From: Bimastos eiseni
Lineage: Eukaryota > Annelida > Clitellata > Crassiclitellata > Lumbricidae
Direction: 5' to 3'
NCBI GenBank assembly: GCA_959347315.1
Contig: OY365810.1
Location: forward strand, 1,726,334-1,790,333
Length of the DNA stretch: 64,000 bases
The notes below the pieces were generated by a model that had not been told where the DNA came from, searched no databases, and was given only the letters and a program-made list of their open reading frames with translations. This document shows, in pieces, positions 10,201-20,218 of this stretch; within the stretch, counting starts at the first letter, position 1; each line of letters begins with the position of its first letter. The position numbers and the translations under genes are program-made.

Positions 10201-13200
10201 TATGTGCCTCATTCGCATCTTCTCTCGCAAAAGCTTCCTTAGTCGAGTTCCACTCAAGTTGAGACAGAATATCTAAAAAGGCAGTTGTAGCAGTATGACT
10301 TAAATTTTTCTTGGGGCAGCCAGTAACGACCTTTATCGAAGGAGTGGTGTCAAAGCATGCCAGGACTGGGAGGTGGTCGGAGATGACAGATATTAGTATT
10401 TTTGACCCAGAGAAGTTAGGTCAGGCATTGGTAAATATGTTATCAATAAGTGAGGCTTTAGATGTAGTTATGCGAGTAGGCTTGGTAATAAGGGGTAGGA
10501 GGTGATGAAAGAGCAAGCAATTGAGAAATTCTTCGGTTGGCTTTGGGTTTTAAATTTTAACAAATCAATATTGAAGTCGCCCATTAAAATATAATGCTTG
10601 GCTTTATTGAGAATTACAGATAGGTATGCCTTAAGTTCGGGTAAAAAATGTTTTTACATCATGCCCCGGTGGTCTATATTTAGTTTCTATTATTAAGACC
10701 TTTTACCCTGAGATATCCTTAAAGATTGCCTTTCAAATATGGGGTCGGCTGGATCAAGGGACGTATCCACAATAATTTCATAGTTAATATCCTGTCTTGA
10801 AAGGAAACAAACTCCTACGCCAACACCCATCCTCCGTGGTTTATGGATAAAGTGATATCCTGGGATAGACACCAAATAGTCCTGATCATCCCCCAGCCAG
10901 GTCTCCGTCAGAGCAAGCACCGTCATCGAAATTTGAGATAGGAGTTCTGTAATTTCGTGCACGTTTCTCGCCATGCTGCGACAGTTCAAGTGCAATACAG
11001 AGAGGGTGTTTAGAGGTAGGGTCACATGATCGACAGAAAGTGGGTCAATGTACATACAAGAGGGAATGAAGTCATTTAGAAAGTTGTAGTCTGGGTCAAG
11101 TTCAGCAGAGTTCAATAAGAAGCAATCGTTAACTTCGTCATTAGAGTAGTCCAAGTCATTTTCATAATCATTGTTCAAGTGGTGCGCAAGGTCATTGTCT
11201 GATTCATTTCCCTCCAGCGCATGAGACATTAGCCCGCTCCTATAGACAGTGTTTTCAGTGGAATAGGCCATCACGCTACGTGTACATTCAATTTATCCAT
11301 TGGCAATTCATTAGTTATTCACATTATGTATCACGGAATATCCAAGCAGCAGAACAGAAAAGTGAAACTAGGAACCTTTAGTTCACGCACTCAGAAAACT
11401 AACAATCCCAAATGCAAACGCAAAGCAATTTGGCAAAAATATATCACAAATTATACAAGTAAAGTAATAGAATAGTAAAGATGTAAGGAACCTCTAGCTA
11501 CGTAAATAAAGAACTTATAACACAAATGCAATCAGAAAAACAGTTTTAACACGGTTAAAGCACGACAAGCAAACTACAGTGCTACTTCATGAAAGAAAAA
11601 AGAACGATTAGAAATGCAGTACCAGACAGCGCCGTGTGCTGTTTACAATAAAGCACAAGCGAAAAATATAACTTTACTGGGTCCATTATAATCAGGGCAG
11701 GTGATAGTAAAAGCGATGAAAACGAAAAGGGAATGATAATTACCCAATACTGAAAATCAAACTGAAAAGAAGTGAGAGGGGTCAGAGACTTCTAACTAAA
11801 TTTAGGCTGGTAATGGTACAAATTGCCAAGATGACCTAAAAAAGAATAGGCTTAGTCAATAGATGGGTGAGGTGATGTGAAAAGAAAATCCATGCTAAGC
11901 CCAGCCAATGCAGGTAAATTTCCATATACCTGGAACTTTGAAAAGGTCAGTAGGATCCTCAATCCACAAGCACATGTTAACTGCAGACAAGTAGATAGAT
12001 GGACCGAGGTAGTAACATAAAATAGGAGGTGGTGGTAGATGCTTCATTGATCAGTAGAGGCCAGCTCATTTCAGTTCTTTAGCTAGTGCAATGAGTTGAT
12101 CCTCCTAGGTTTCTCAGTTTTTTTTTATGAAGACTTTTCCAACCGAGGTCCAGGTTGAGTTGAGTATGTGAGTTTTGACGAGTTGTCTTGTCCCGGCATA
12201 GATCTGGGTGTTTAGGCGTGTGAGATGTTCCGAGATGTAGAGTCCTGACGTTCCTTGGGTCTTTTGATCCTCTAGCAGACGTCGAGAATGAAGGACATCA
12301 TTTCGCATTAATCTGGTAGCGAGACCAATGACGAGCGGTCTATGAGTCGCCTGGCCATGGATTGGGAGTCTGTACGCAAGCGATATATCCTCATCTGCGA
12401 TTTTCACTTTGAGTCAGTGTCCGATTTGTCGGGTGGTGGGGGGGTCAGAGGGTTGGTCCCCATGCTTCTTTCTTTGACCCCCAAGCTTCCGGCCTCCGAC
12501 CACCTCGGGTTCTTCACCCACGGTGTAGTGCAGGATTGCATTTGCTGCCCACTCTGTTTTCATTGATTTAGGACAGATTAATTATGGATCTGGACTTCAA
12601 TTTGACTTGGTGTCTCAGTTTGGAGCTACAAATTCTGGTCAGAAAAGGCATGTCTAGGCTTTGTCTGGTTGAGGGAACAACAAGCTAGGGAACAACAAGC
12701 GGCTGTTATATGGTGCATCAAACAATCGATTGAGGGCTTCTGAGACAAGGAATCGAGCACTCAGAGGCCAATTAATCCGACTTTCAAAGAGAGATAGAGA
12801 AGAGAGAGAGACCGGACCGATACAGAGCATGTATTATTTAAAGATGTTTATATCTTGGGAGATTACAATATCGATTTGCTAAAAACCCAAAATCATGCAC
12901 CTACTAATAATTTCCTAAACACGATGTCGTCACATCACCTCTAACCAGTCATTACCCAACCGACAAGAATTACTTCAACATCTGCAGCACTAATCGATAA
13001 TATATTCACCAATTGCCTATCTAAAATCACTGAACCAACCATACTGGTTGAAGACCTGTCCATCTTCCAGTCCTAACTTGAATTGATAATAGGCCTATAA
13101 CATAGAAGACCCCAATTGATAGCCTCACTCGCAGCATTGATCTCAAGTCCAAAACTCACTTTGAACAGCTTCTATCTAAATGCGTTTGGTCGGGTATTAC

Positions 13201-16200
13201 TGACTTCTGTAAAAACGAGGAACCCTCTTTGGCATATGAATCATTTAGTCGTAAGTTTAAAGAAATATATAACCTTGCCTTTCCACTTAAGCCCAGTTAG
13301 ATAAAATCAACAAGAACATTAACGCAACCGTGGATGTCACCAGCTCTCCATAAATCTTCGAAAACTAAAAACAAACTTTATTTAGCATTTATTAAGCATC
13401 CATCGTTGATCAACCGAAACAAGTTCACAGTTTACAGAAATAAATACAAAGCGCTATGTAGGAAAGCAGAAAAGAATTTCTATATGTTAGAATTTACAAA
13501 ATATAAGAACGATTTAAAACAAACCTGGTCTAATATTAAATCAATACTAAAAGTAAAGACTACTGATTCATTAATTAAATGTTTGATCACTAACGGAGAG
13601 CAAATCGCAGAAACATTTAATGCCCATTTTACAAATATACAAATAGCGCAGGACCTTGTGACCAAAATTCCATCTCCTACTATTTGAGTAACTTCTTATT
13701 TACCAACTTCCAGTTTATCCTCTTTTGCAATTTATCCAACTTCTATGGAAGAACTACTCTCCCTAGGTCATTCACTGAAAACCACCACCAGTTCGGGCCC
13801 AGATGATATAAATCCCAGTCTTATCATACCATTACTGCCTATTATTGCCAAACCACTAACAGATATTATTAACTGCTCTTTGAGAACTGGCATAGTATAC
13901 CTAGCCCACTAAAGATAGCTAAGGTGACACCTATTTTTAAACAGGGAAATAAAGATGATGGTGCTAATTATAGACCAATTTCTATTTGACCCTACTTTTA
14001 GAAATTATTTGAAAAAGTTATGTATGTGCGCCTTTATGATTACATCAATAAAAAAGGTAAACTGTGCCCATTTCAACACGGTTTTCAACCGGGCCATTCC
14101 ACTGTAATATCACTACTTAATATACAGGATAGTATATCGGCCGCAATAGATCGCAATGAATATTCTCTAGGCATATTCATTGATATTGCGTAAGCTTTCG
14201 ACACAGTTAATCATGATATCTTACTCATTAAGATAGAAAACCTTGGTAATCGTGGCATAGCACTTAATCGGTTCAAAAGTTACCTTACCCATCGATATCA
14301 ACAGGTTAAATGTAATGACTTTATATCATCGCTCAGGTTACTAAAATATGGAGTTCCACAAGGCTCCATCTTGGGACCATTACTGTTCTTAATTTTCATT
14401 AATGATCTGCCTAATGCTTCTTTCATGCTTCAATTTTTGCTATTTGCTGACGACACAAATATCTTTGCTTCCAATAAATCCTACGAAAAATTATTTGAAA
14501 TAGTCAATCATGAACTAGTGAATGTTAGTGACTGGTTCAAATCAGATACGCTCTCATTGAATGTCACTAAGACAACCTACATTTTATTTAGTTCCCACTG
14601 CAAACAGATACCTCAAATCCAAGCAACGCTCATATAATTTAAATAACATACCAATACAGAGAGTCGTAACAACCAAGTTCTTGGGTGTTCAAATTGATCA
14701 ACACCTTACAAGGAATGATCATGTACAACACATTTCAATTAAAATTTCAAAAAATTTAGGAATAATGGCTAGGGTCATGCACCTGATTCCACCAAGTACA
14801 CGAATAAACCTATACTACGTACACGATGATCCACCCTTACTTAGCGTACTGTAACATCATCTGGGCTTCAAACGATCCTTCAAGATTAAGACACCTTAGT
14901 ATTTTACAGAAGAGAGCTATCCGCATGATAAACGGTAGCCACTTCCTTGCTTCATCTCAACCCATCTACAAAGAACTTGATATGCTAACTATTGAGCAAT
15001 TGACCACTTACCAAACTCTTGAATTCATATATAAATATACTCACAGTCAACTACCCGTTGTGTTTAATGACTACTTTTCCTCCCTTTCTGTTATAAACCC
15101 ATCTAGTCTACGATCCTCCGCCAACTACAGACCTGTATTTTCCAGAACTAATACACGAATGTTTTCAATTGGATACTTCGGCCCAAAGGCTTGGAACAAC
15201 CTACCAGAGGAGATACGTTCCTTGGAAAATCTCGGTTCTTTTAAAAAAGAATACGCGAATATTTGAACATTTGAATATTTGATCAATTCAGGTTTTGTGT
15301 GCACCTATAGATATATAAACTTATTGTCATTACATGTATGCACATAGTAAACTACTTTAGAATTTTTTTCCATGTTTCAATGTCATATCAGCTGCCACAA
15401 TTACTTGTCGTATTAGGGTGACCCGACTACGGGACTTGTGTCCTTTTTAGGGTTTCTTCCTTGTTGGCTCCTTTTCCTTAAAAAATCTTGATTTAAATTA
15501 TACTTGTGGTACGTGCTTGGATCAGTAAAGCCAGTTGTTATGTTATGTTACGTTATTGTAGCATTGTAACTTTGTACATTTTAGCTGGAAAACTGGTTAT
15601 TGTACCACGTGATACTGAATCGAAGGTTGGAGATACAGTCTATTTTAATTGCTCTACGAATCATAATGATAAGGAAATATTTTGGAATCATGAGCACAAC
15701 TACATTTATACTGGAAGTGCTATTCTAGAACCGTACCATGAGAGATTCGAGATAGAGAGGAATGCGTCTAATGGATCTCATAATCTAGTGATTCATTCAG
15801 TGCAACCCAGTGATGCTGGAGAATATATCTGCATTGACGATGACGGACATGGATCAAGACAATCGGCTGAACTTGTTGTCTTAGGTAAGTTGGATTCAGT
15901 TAATTAAATAACGGATATTGCAAGGTCGCATTTTTAAACTCTAGTGATATTTTCGCAGTAAGTAGCATCAAGCTAACTGGAATTTAATGCTGCAAGATCT
16001 GCCTTTTCATCATCCCATGTGTATTGCATGCTTTGGGCTTTCAAGAATGCATTTGATAGAATGCTACAAAGTACAAATTGCAATTCATTAGGTTCTTCTG
16101 ATGCTCAGTTCAATGTTTTGAATGATTTAATGACTTTATTAGGCTTTGCAGTTTATGAATCTGTATTTATTTCTTCAGCAATGCTATTTTAAAATGTAAG

Positions 16201-18350
16201 TCTATTTTGGTTGAATCTTAATAATAACTCACCTTTGTCAGAATGAATTTATTTGAATATAACATTATGCCTGGACTGAGCTACAAAACAGAATGCTGCC
16301 AGTGTTTCCTTTTCGCCTTTAATCATGTATTCCTTTTATTTGCTAGATAGCGATCCATACTGCCAATCTAACATACAACCAGACGGAGTTATTGGGCAAA
16401 ATGTCTTCAATATATCACATGACGAAGTTCGGCTGACTTGTAATGTAACCTACTACGGCAACATTCCTCCTCAGATGGAGTGGAAGAAGGTCGGAGAAAA
16501 TGGTTCCATCAAACACAATGTAACATCTAATGTGACATCTAATAATCGCCTCATATGCACCTTGAAGCTCACAGGTGACGTCTCTCTGGACAAATCGTCT
16601 TATGTCTGCCAAACAAAGAGATCAACACAGAATCAATACAACTGCACATCAGAGACATTTAACGTATTATGTAAGCAATGTAATTCTTTAAGCACATTTT
16701 TTCACTTCATTTAGATTGTATATATTCAGTTTGGCTGAAAATTAATAATGCCTTATATTTAACGCAAAATTTAATGTCATTTGTGGTGCAATATGGGTTT
16801 CATGTATATCTTGTGTTACTATTAACGCTCATTTTCAGCTGTTCAGGTTTTCTCATATCATTATGTGCTTGTAACGGAAAGGCAGTATACATGTATATCC
16901 GTTTCACGTGGTGTATTGATCTCTTCCATTAACATTTTCATTATTTGTCTAGCATATTTTACATACATGTTGGCGCATTGATACCTTAGACTAGACCCAG
17001 GTTCCGTATAATAATTGCTGCACTTTGGCTAGGCGTTTAGTCTAGATTAAGAGATGGCGGGACGAATGCGGAAGAAAGCTACGAGTAAAATCCCTGCCAA
17101 GTTTTTATTATATTATCTGAAGTTGTGTGGTATCAGCACTAAATAACAAACTATATTTATTTGTGAATGTCTCACAGACTTTACCGGCGAGAACATGAAT
17201 CAAATAAATGTATTCAGAGGCGAAAAGATTACTTGCACTACTGCCAATAATACGTTCCTCTGCAGCAGCCAGTGGAATCATGACGGTTTTACACGTACAT
17301 GTCCATTATCCTGCGATGAAACTATAACGACACACTTCGTGGGAGAATATCTGTGCACATTGAAATGTAAAATTAGAGGAAGTGACTACTCCTTTGAAGC
17401 TCTGAAGGCTGTTGTTACTGAAACTCCAAAGCCTCCACCGTTGCTAACATCGGGCAAGTTTCATGTAACAATAAAATCCAGTGTGGACTAGGTCTTAGGG
17501 AGAGCATTTTTAAATACTAAAAAATGACCAATTTTTTTAGTCAGTATCATGTAAAAACACGCTCTTTAGGAATCCCATAGAGTTCGAAGAGTTCTATCTA
17601 AAAGCTATGTGTTTAATAAGGAAAGTAATGTAACATTTCAAAATATTTACTGATTTTAGGATACATTATGCCTAGCTGTGGGCTGATGCCGCGTCTCAAT
17701 TTATGTAACTTTTCAACTAACGGCTTGTAAAAAGTTTTTTCAATCTGTGTTTATTTTCGTCTTTCATAGGTACAATTGCAGCTTTAGTTGTGGTTCCAAT
17801 CACTACCACCATACTGGTTGCATTGATTGCTGTATTCTTTGTACGATATAAGATACGGAAAAGTAAGTTCTGTCATTTGCTTTCTTATAATCGATTATTA
17901 TGTGATACGATGACCTATGTGTTGCAGCCTTAATCACGTGAGCAACTTTCAAAAATGCATTGGGTTCGGCTTAACCCGGTCATATTATTATTTTTTGTGT
18001 AGGCGGACTATGTCTCTGCAATGGTATAGCGCTGCATTGAGGGCCTGACACCCCTTACCTGATTGAACTTCGCTGCCACACTGTCACTGTTGAACGCAGT
18101 GGTTTGTTGCGTTTTGCTGCGCAAGCGGAGTTGCTTGTCCTCCGTGCGAGGACTGCTCTCCGACAGCGCCGTGCTTTTTCACTGGCTGGTCCGGTGACCT
18201 GGAATGGCCTTCCAGTAACATTGCGCCTCACACCTACAGATCAATCTGCTCTGTTTTTTTTTCTGGCCTTAAGACTGTACTGTTTGACCGTGGTTGGGCT
18301 GGGAGCGTTTCTGAGTAGAAGACCTTGAAGGGGCGCTATATAAAACTGCT

Positions 18351-18392
<42 letters not shown>

Positions 18393-18657
18393 TGATGCAT
18401 TTATCTTTTTAGACTTAAGCTTGAGTATTACATGAAGTTTGAATTTCTGAATTTTATAAGTTTTTAGAAGTCCTGATTTTTGGACTAGGCCCTATATATT
18501 ATTAGTACTTTAGTGACGAACTACTCTTTACGGGTAATTTCGATATTCTCAGGTAACATTACTTGAATAGTAAATATTTCATTTTTTGCATTTTCGGTAT
18601 TAAATGCTCCAAATAAATCCTTTTCCAGAAAACAAACAGATATCCTTGGTCAGATGA
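7171..18657 (+). CDS. Ig-superfamily transmembrane receptor (six coding exons)
   Basis: Joining 7171-7228, 15585-15884, 16347-16670, 17178-17453, 17770-17862 and 18629-18657 gives 1080 nt, 359 residues plus stop. The order is: signal peptide, V-like Ig domain, second Ig-like domain, a Cys-rich third Ig-like domain, a transmembrane helix, then a tail of about 15 residues ending in RKKNKQISLVR. All five junctions are phase 1, the classic arrangement for shuffled Ig exons, and the frame stays open across all of them. About ten N-glycosylation sequons lie in the ectodomain. The tail is too short for an ITAM or ITIM, so signalling would need a partner (inference). The first intron holds two LINEs. 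The ligand is unknown. Confidence 0.85.
8148..9969 (-). pseudogene. LINE reverse transcriptase and tail, broken
   Basis: Minus-strand segments give AALKDAKVVPIF, NYRPISVLPAFSKVFEKAMH, FHSQHGFKSNHST, ISLDLAEAFDTVDH (catalytic Asp), RYGVPQ, then LSLNIAKTNFIIF, LGVIVDQHLSWKEH and a tail ending ILDQNKDN. A deletion removes the end of the RT-4 region just before RYGVPQ. The two fragments at 45296 and 50705 (+) belong to the same or a sister family. Confidence 0.88.
9979..11274 (-). pseudogene. LINE endonuclease (APE/EEP) domain, broken
   Basis: The minus-strand open part (10693-11274) contains LSVLHLNCRSMARN, the N-terminal Asn motif of LINE endonucleases, then LALTETWLGDD with the catalytic Glu, and YHFIHKPRRMGVGVGV. 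The later GDFNID motif and linker follow in other frames down to 9979. An acidic N-terminal leader precedes the domain. Multiple stops and frameshifts inactivate it. Confidence 0.85.
12114..12407 (-). pseudogene. LINE ORF1 C-terminal fragment
   Basis: The minus-strand frame reads ISLAYRLPIHGQ, RPLVIGLATRLMRNDVL, GLYISEHLT and GKVFIKKN. This pattern (AHRLG-like, RPIIV-like, YINEDLT-like, GKIFIK-like) is that of the C-terminal domain of LINE ORF1 RNA-binding proteins (inference from family style). It sits upstream of the endonuclease of the same element. The first third of ORF1 is degraded toward 12560. Confidence 0.7.
12840..15270 (+). mobile_element. Decayed LINE (EN C-terminus + RT), 5'-truncated
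   Basis: The element starts inside the endonuclease (YILGDYNIDLL at about 12850; QPTRITSTSAALIDNIFTN near 12960). It runs through the linker (13334-13687), RT fingers and core, and ends with a complete tail near 15266. It lies sense to the Ig receptor in its first intron, downstream of the antisense LINE at 8100-12410. It is related to, but distinct from, that element. Stops and frameshifts are frequent. Confidence 0.88.
13334..15266 (+). pseudogene. LINE reverse transcriptase, broken into several frames
   Basis: In order: KNKLYLAFIKHPS linker; AKVTPIFKQGNK; ANYRPISI; FQHGFQPGHST; GIFIDIA then AFDTVNHDILL (a stop splits the catalytic Asp motif); KYGVPQGSILGPLLFLIF; LLFADDTNIFASN (FADD box); LSLNVTKTTYILF; FLGVQIDQHL; and the tail YCNIIWASN, LQKRAIRMI, FGPKAWNNLPEEIR to a stop at 15266. 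At least four frame breaks are present. Confidence 0.88.
15585..15884 (+). CDS. Exon 2 of Ig receptor: V-like Ig domain
   Basis: The exon is bounded by TACATTTTAG| and |GTAAGTTGG, phase 1 at both ends, exactly 300 nt. It encodes the Ig hallmarks: FNCS (B-strand Cys), IFWN (core Trp) and SDAGEYIC (F-strand Asp-x-Gly-x-Tyr-x-Cys). The NCS, NAS and NGS sequons are present. It lies just downstream of a decayed LINE in intron 1. An upstream in-frame extension exists but is intronic. Confidence 0.9.
16347..16670 (+). CDS. Exon 3 of Ig receptor: second Ig-like domain
   Basis: The exon is bounded by TTTATTTGCTAG| and |GTAAGCAATG, phase 1 at both ends. It encodes VRLTCNVTYYG (B-strand Cys), PPQMEWKKV (core Trp) and KSSYVCQTK (F-strand Cys), with an extra N-terminal Cys and a further Cys near the end. 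Several NxT/S sequons are present. It resembles an I- or C2-type Ig fold. Confidence 0.88.
17178..17453 (+). CDS. Exon 4 of Ig receptor: Cys-rich third Ig-like domain
   Basis: The 3' splice site is TGTCTCACAG|; phase 1 at both ends. It encodes KITCTTANNTFLC, a core QW, CPLSC and GEYLCTLKC, six Cys in all, then a Pro-rich stalk (TPKPPPLLTS). The exon must end at 17453 before GCAAGT, a GC-AG intron. Using the GT four bases later would shift the transmembrane exon out of frame. The fold is Ig-like, but with extra disulphides likely. Confidence 0.82.
17770..17862 (+). CDS. Exon 5 of Ig receptor: transmembrane helix
   Basis: The exon lies between CTTTCATAG| and |GTAAGTTCTG, phase 1 at both ends, 93 nt. 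It encodes a run of about 24 hydrophobic residues (AALVVVPITTTILVALIAVF) followed by the basic stop-transfer stretch RYKIRK. No charged residue lies inside the helix, unlike receptors that pair with DAP12-type adaptors. Confidence 0.88.
18060..18392 (+). mobile_element. LINE 3' end with (AAT)n tail
   Basis: Plus-strand translation gives RRAFSLAGPVTWNGLPVTLR and LSRRP before a stop, the conserved end of a LINE ORF. GGGGCGCTATATAAA and an (AAT)n run at 18350-18392 follow. A second 3' end of the same type, with a different microsatellite, is at 47800-47895. This is a strongly 5'-truncated insertion in the last intron of the Ig receptor. Confidence 0.8.
18629..18657 (+). CDS. Exon 6 of Ig receptor: end of cytoplasmic tail
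   Basis: TCCTTTTCCAG| at 18628 gives a good 3' splice site. In phase 1 the exon reads KNKQISLVR then TGA at 18655. This closes the protein with a very short basic tail. An alternative, longer tail exon further downstream cannot be excluded, because MITE and LINE insertions follow. No clear AATAAA was placed after the stop. Confidence 0.6.
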
Positions 18658-18774
18658 GCGAGTAAAACGGCGATTAGCAGCCGACGCGGAAGGTAGCGGG
18701 TCAATTGCAACTGGCCAATTGCCCCCCCGCTCCCGATCAATTGCCCTCGTTCAGTCAATCCCCAAGTCAATTTC

Positions 18775-19203
18775 GGCTATCCTGTCAACGGCGGTTCCAA
18801 ATTCTAATTTTACCTTAATCCAATGTACATGGTATTTTAAGGCTTGACACACCTTGTGTTAATTTCATCCATATAGCTTTTTCTTTGATATGATTCTTTG
18901 CATAAATCCCGCTTCTACTCAAGCTAGGCATGATTCTTTACATTCATCCAGCTTCCTCTACAACTTGATTCTTTTCATCCACCCAGCTTCTTCCTAAACA
19001 TGATTCCATTCATTACATCCTGCTTGCACTTACATAATTATGATTCTTTTCCATCCAGCCAGCTTCTTCTTAAACTTAATTCTTTTCATCTTTTCAATCC
19101 CGCTTCTCCTTAAGCTAAAACTTATTTTGTCATCATAAAATATAAAACACCGTACTAGATATTGTTAAAATTATTATTTGGGACTGCCGTTGACAGGATA
19201 GCC
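18775..19203. mobile_element. 429-bp MITE carrying a minisatellite
   Basis: Inverted termini of about 39 bp (GGCTATCCTGTCAACGGC at the left, its complement at the right, with a few mismatches) are flanked by a perfect 8-bp duplication TCAATTTC at 18767-18774 and 19204-19211. The inside is an array of about six diverged units of the 35-45 bp minisatellite also seen at 36096-36440 and 55862-56022. There is no coding capacity. The 8-bp duplication with GG-starting ends could be Merlin, P or hAT; I cannot decide. Confidence 0.85.
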
Positions 19204-19211
19204 TCAATTTC

Positions 19212-19545
19212 TTGTGTAAATTCCGGGGAACGGACATTTCCTCCCGGATAATTGCTCATCAGGACATGTCCCCCACAGAGTAGGACAATTGCGCCTCCCG
19301 GCTAGACCATAAGCAAGGCGTTGATGATTATGCGTGTCCCTGCAGCTCATAAAAAAATTCGTTAGCAACTCAAATCTACGGCAGATAATACGTGTCACTG
19401 CTTCGCCAGCTCTGATGGATGTGTCGACAAGATGGGACTTGGTTTAGGTGTCGGGCACTGTCACATCCCATGCCATACATCGTCCACTTGTCCAAGGGAT
19501 GAGTGTGACGCCGTCCGGTCGCTTTTCATCCTCTCTTAGCAAGCC
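19212..19545 (-). pseudogene. Retroelement ORF C-terminus (part separated by MITE)
   Basis: The minus strand reads LLREDEKRPDGVTLIPW and CMAWDVTVPDT, the terminal region of the RT-encoding protein whose main part is at 20219-22260. A MITE at 19554-20218 separates the two. Rejoining across one target copy keeps the frame (EPHG then LLRED). Downstream residues RAGEAVT continue to about 19390, with loss of similarity beyond. Confidence 0.7.
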
Positions 19546-19553
19546 GAGAGGTA

Positions 19554-20218
19554 GAGAGCGACCGAATTTCGGTTTTGTTCTCATTTTGGCACCGAAACTA
19601 CAAATTTCTTAGTTTCGGTACATTTTCGTTTTCGGCCGAAACTAAAGTTTGTTTTCAGCACAATCCGAAACTGTAAAATTAGTGTTCACTGTCGGCTTCA
19701 CATAGTCTGGCAAGTAGAGGTGCGTCCTGTGTGGTTATAATAAGTATGACATCTTTGAGTTTAACGCAGAGAGTTCTCTCTTGGTAATATGCAAATTAAT
19801 ATTATCAACTCGGAGAAGGCGAATTGCGTTCAGTCGTGACGAAATGCCTTCAGTCGCATCGAAATGCTTTCAGCCGCATCGGCCGACCCGTCTGATTGGA
19901 ATCATAATTCCTCATCTGTTGTGCTTAGCCTATAGATTGTAGTTCGGGCCGGTAAGCGTTAAATATAATATATATATATCGTATATACACATACCTGCAC
20001 ACAAATATACATATATATGTATACATATCATTGGTGGTGACGATATATATATTTCTTGTGAAGGCATTTATATATTTCGTTTTCGGCTTCGTTTTCGGCC
20101 GAAACTGACTTTGCATTTTCGTGTTCGTTTCGTTTTTGGACCGAAACCGAAGCGGCAATTTCGGTGGCGTTTTCGTTTTCGGCTAATAATTAAAAAATGG
20201 TTCCCGTTGGTCACTACC
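19554..20218. mobile_element. 665-bp MITE with TTTTCGG subterminal arrays
   Basis: Both ends are dense in TTTTCGTTTTCGGCCGAAAC-type words (19560-19680 and 20070-20190) around an unrelated centre. Flanking octamers GAGAGGTA (19546-19553) and GTGAGGTT (20219-20226) match at 6 of 8. The ends are weakly inverted, sharing a GACC core. Deleting the element plus one octamer restores the interrupted retroelement frame, which fixes the boundaries well. No transposase. Probably hAT-like by target length (inference). Confidence 0.75.

Larger units (their letters stand above)
8100..12410 (-). mobile_element. Near full-length decayed LINE (ORF1 + EN + RT) in intron 1
   Basis: Reading the minus strand from 12407 down gives an ORF1 fragment, an apurinic endonuclease domain, an RT core and a C-terminal tail ending near 8148. 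The order is right for an APE-type LINE, and the length of about 4.3 kb fits a copy missing little. Frameshifts, stops and a small deletion inside RT make it inactive. It lies antisense in the long first intron of the Ig receptor, tail to tail with nothing but intron on both sides. Confidence 0.88.

Noticed and set aside
16325..16346. ATG-started extension of Ig exon 3
   Set aside because: The bases are the pyrimidine tract of the 3' splice site; phase and the conserved junction support an exon start at 16347.
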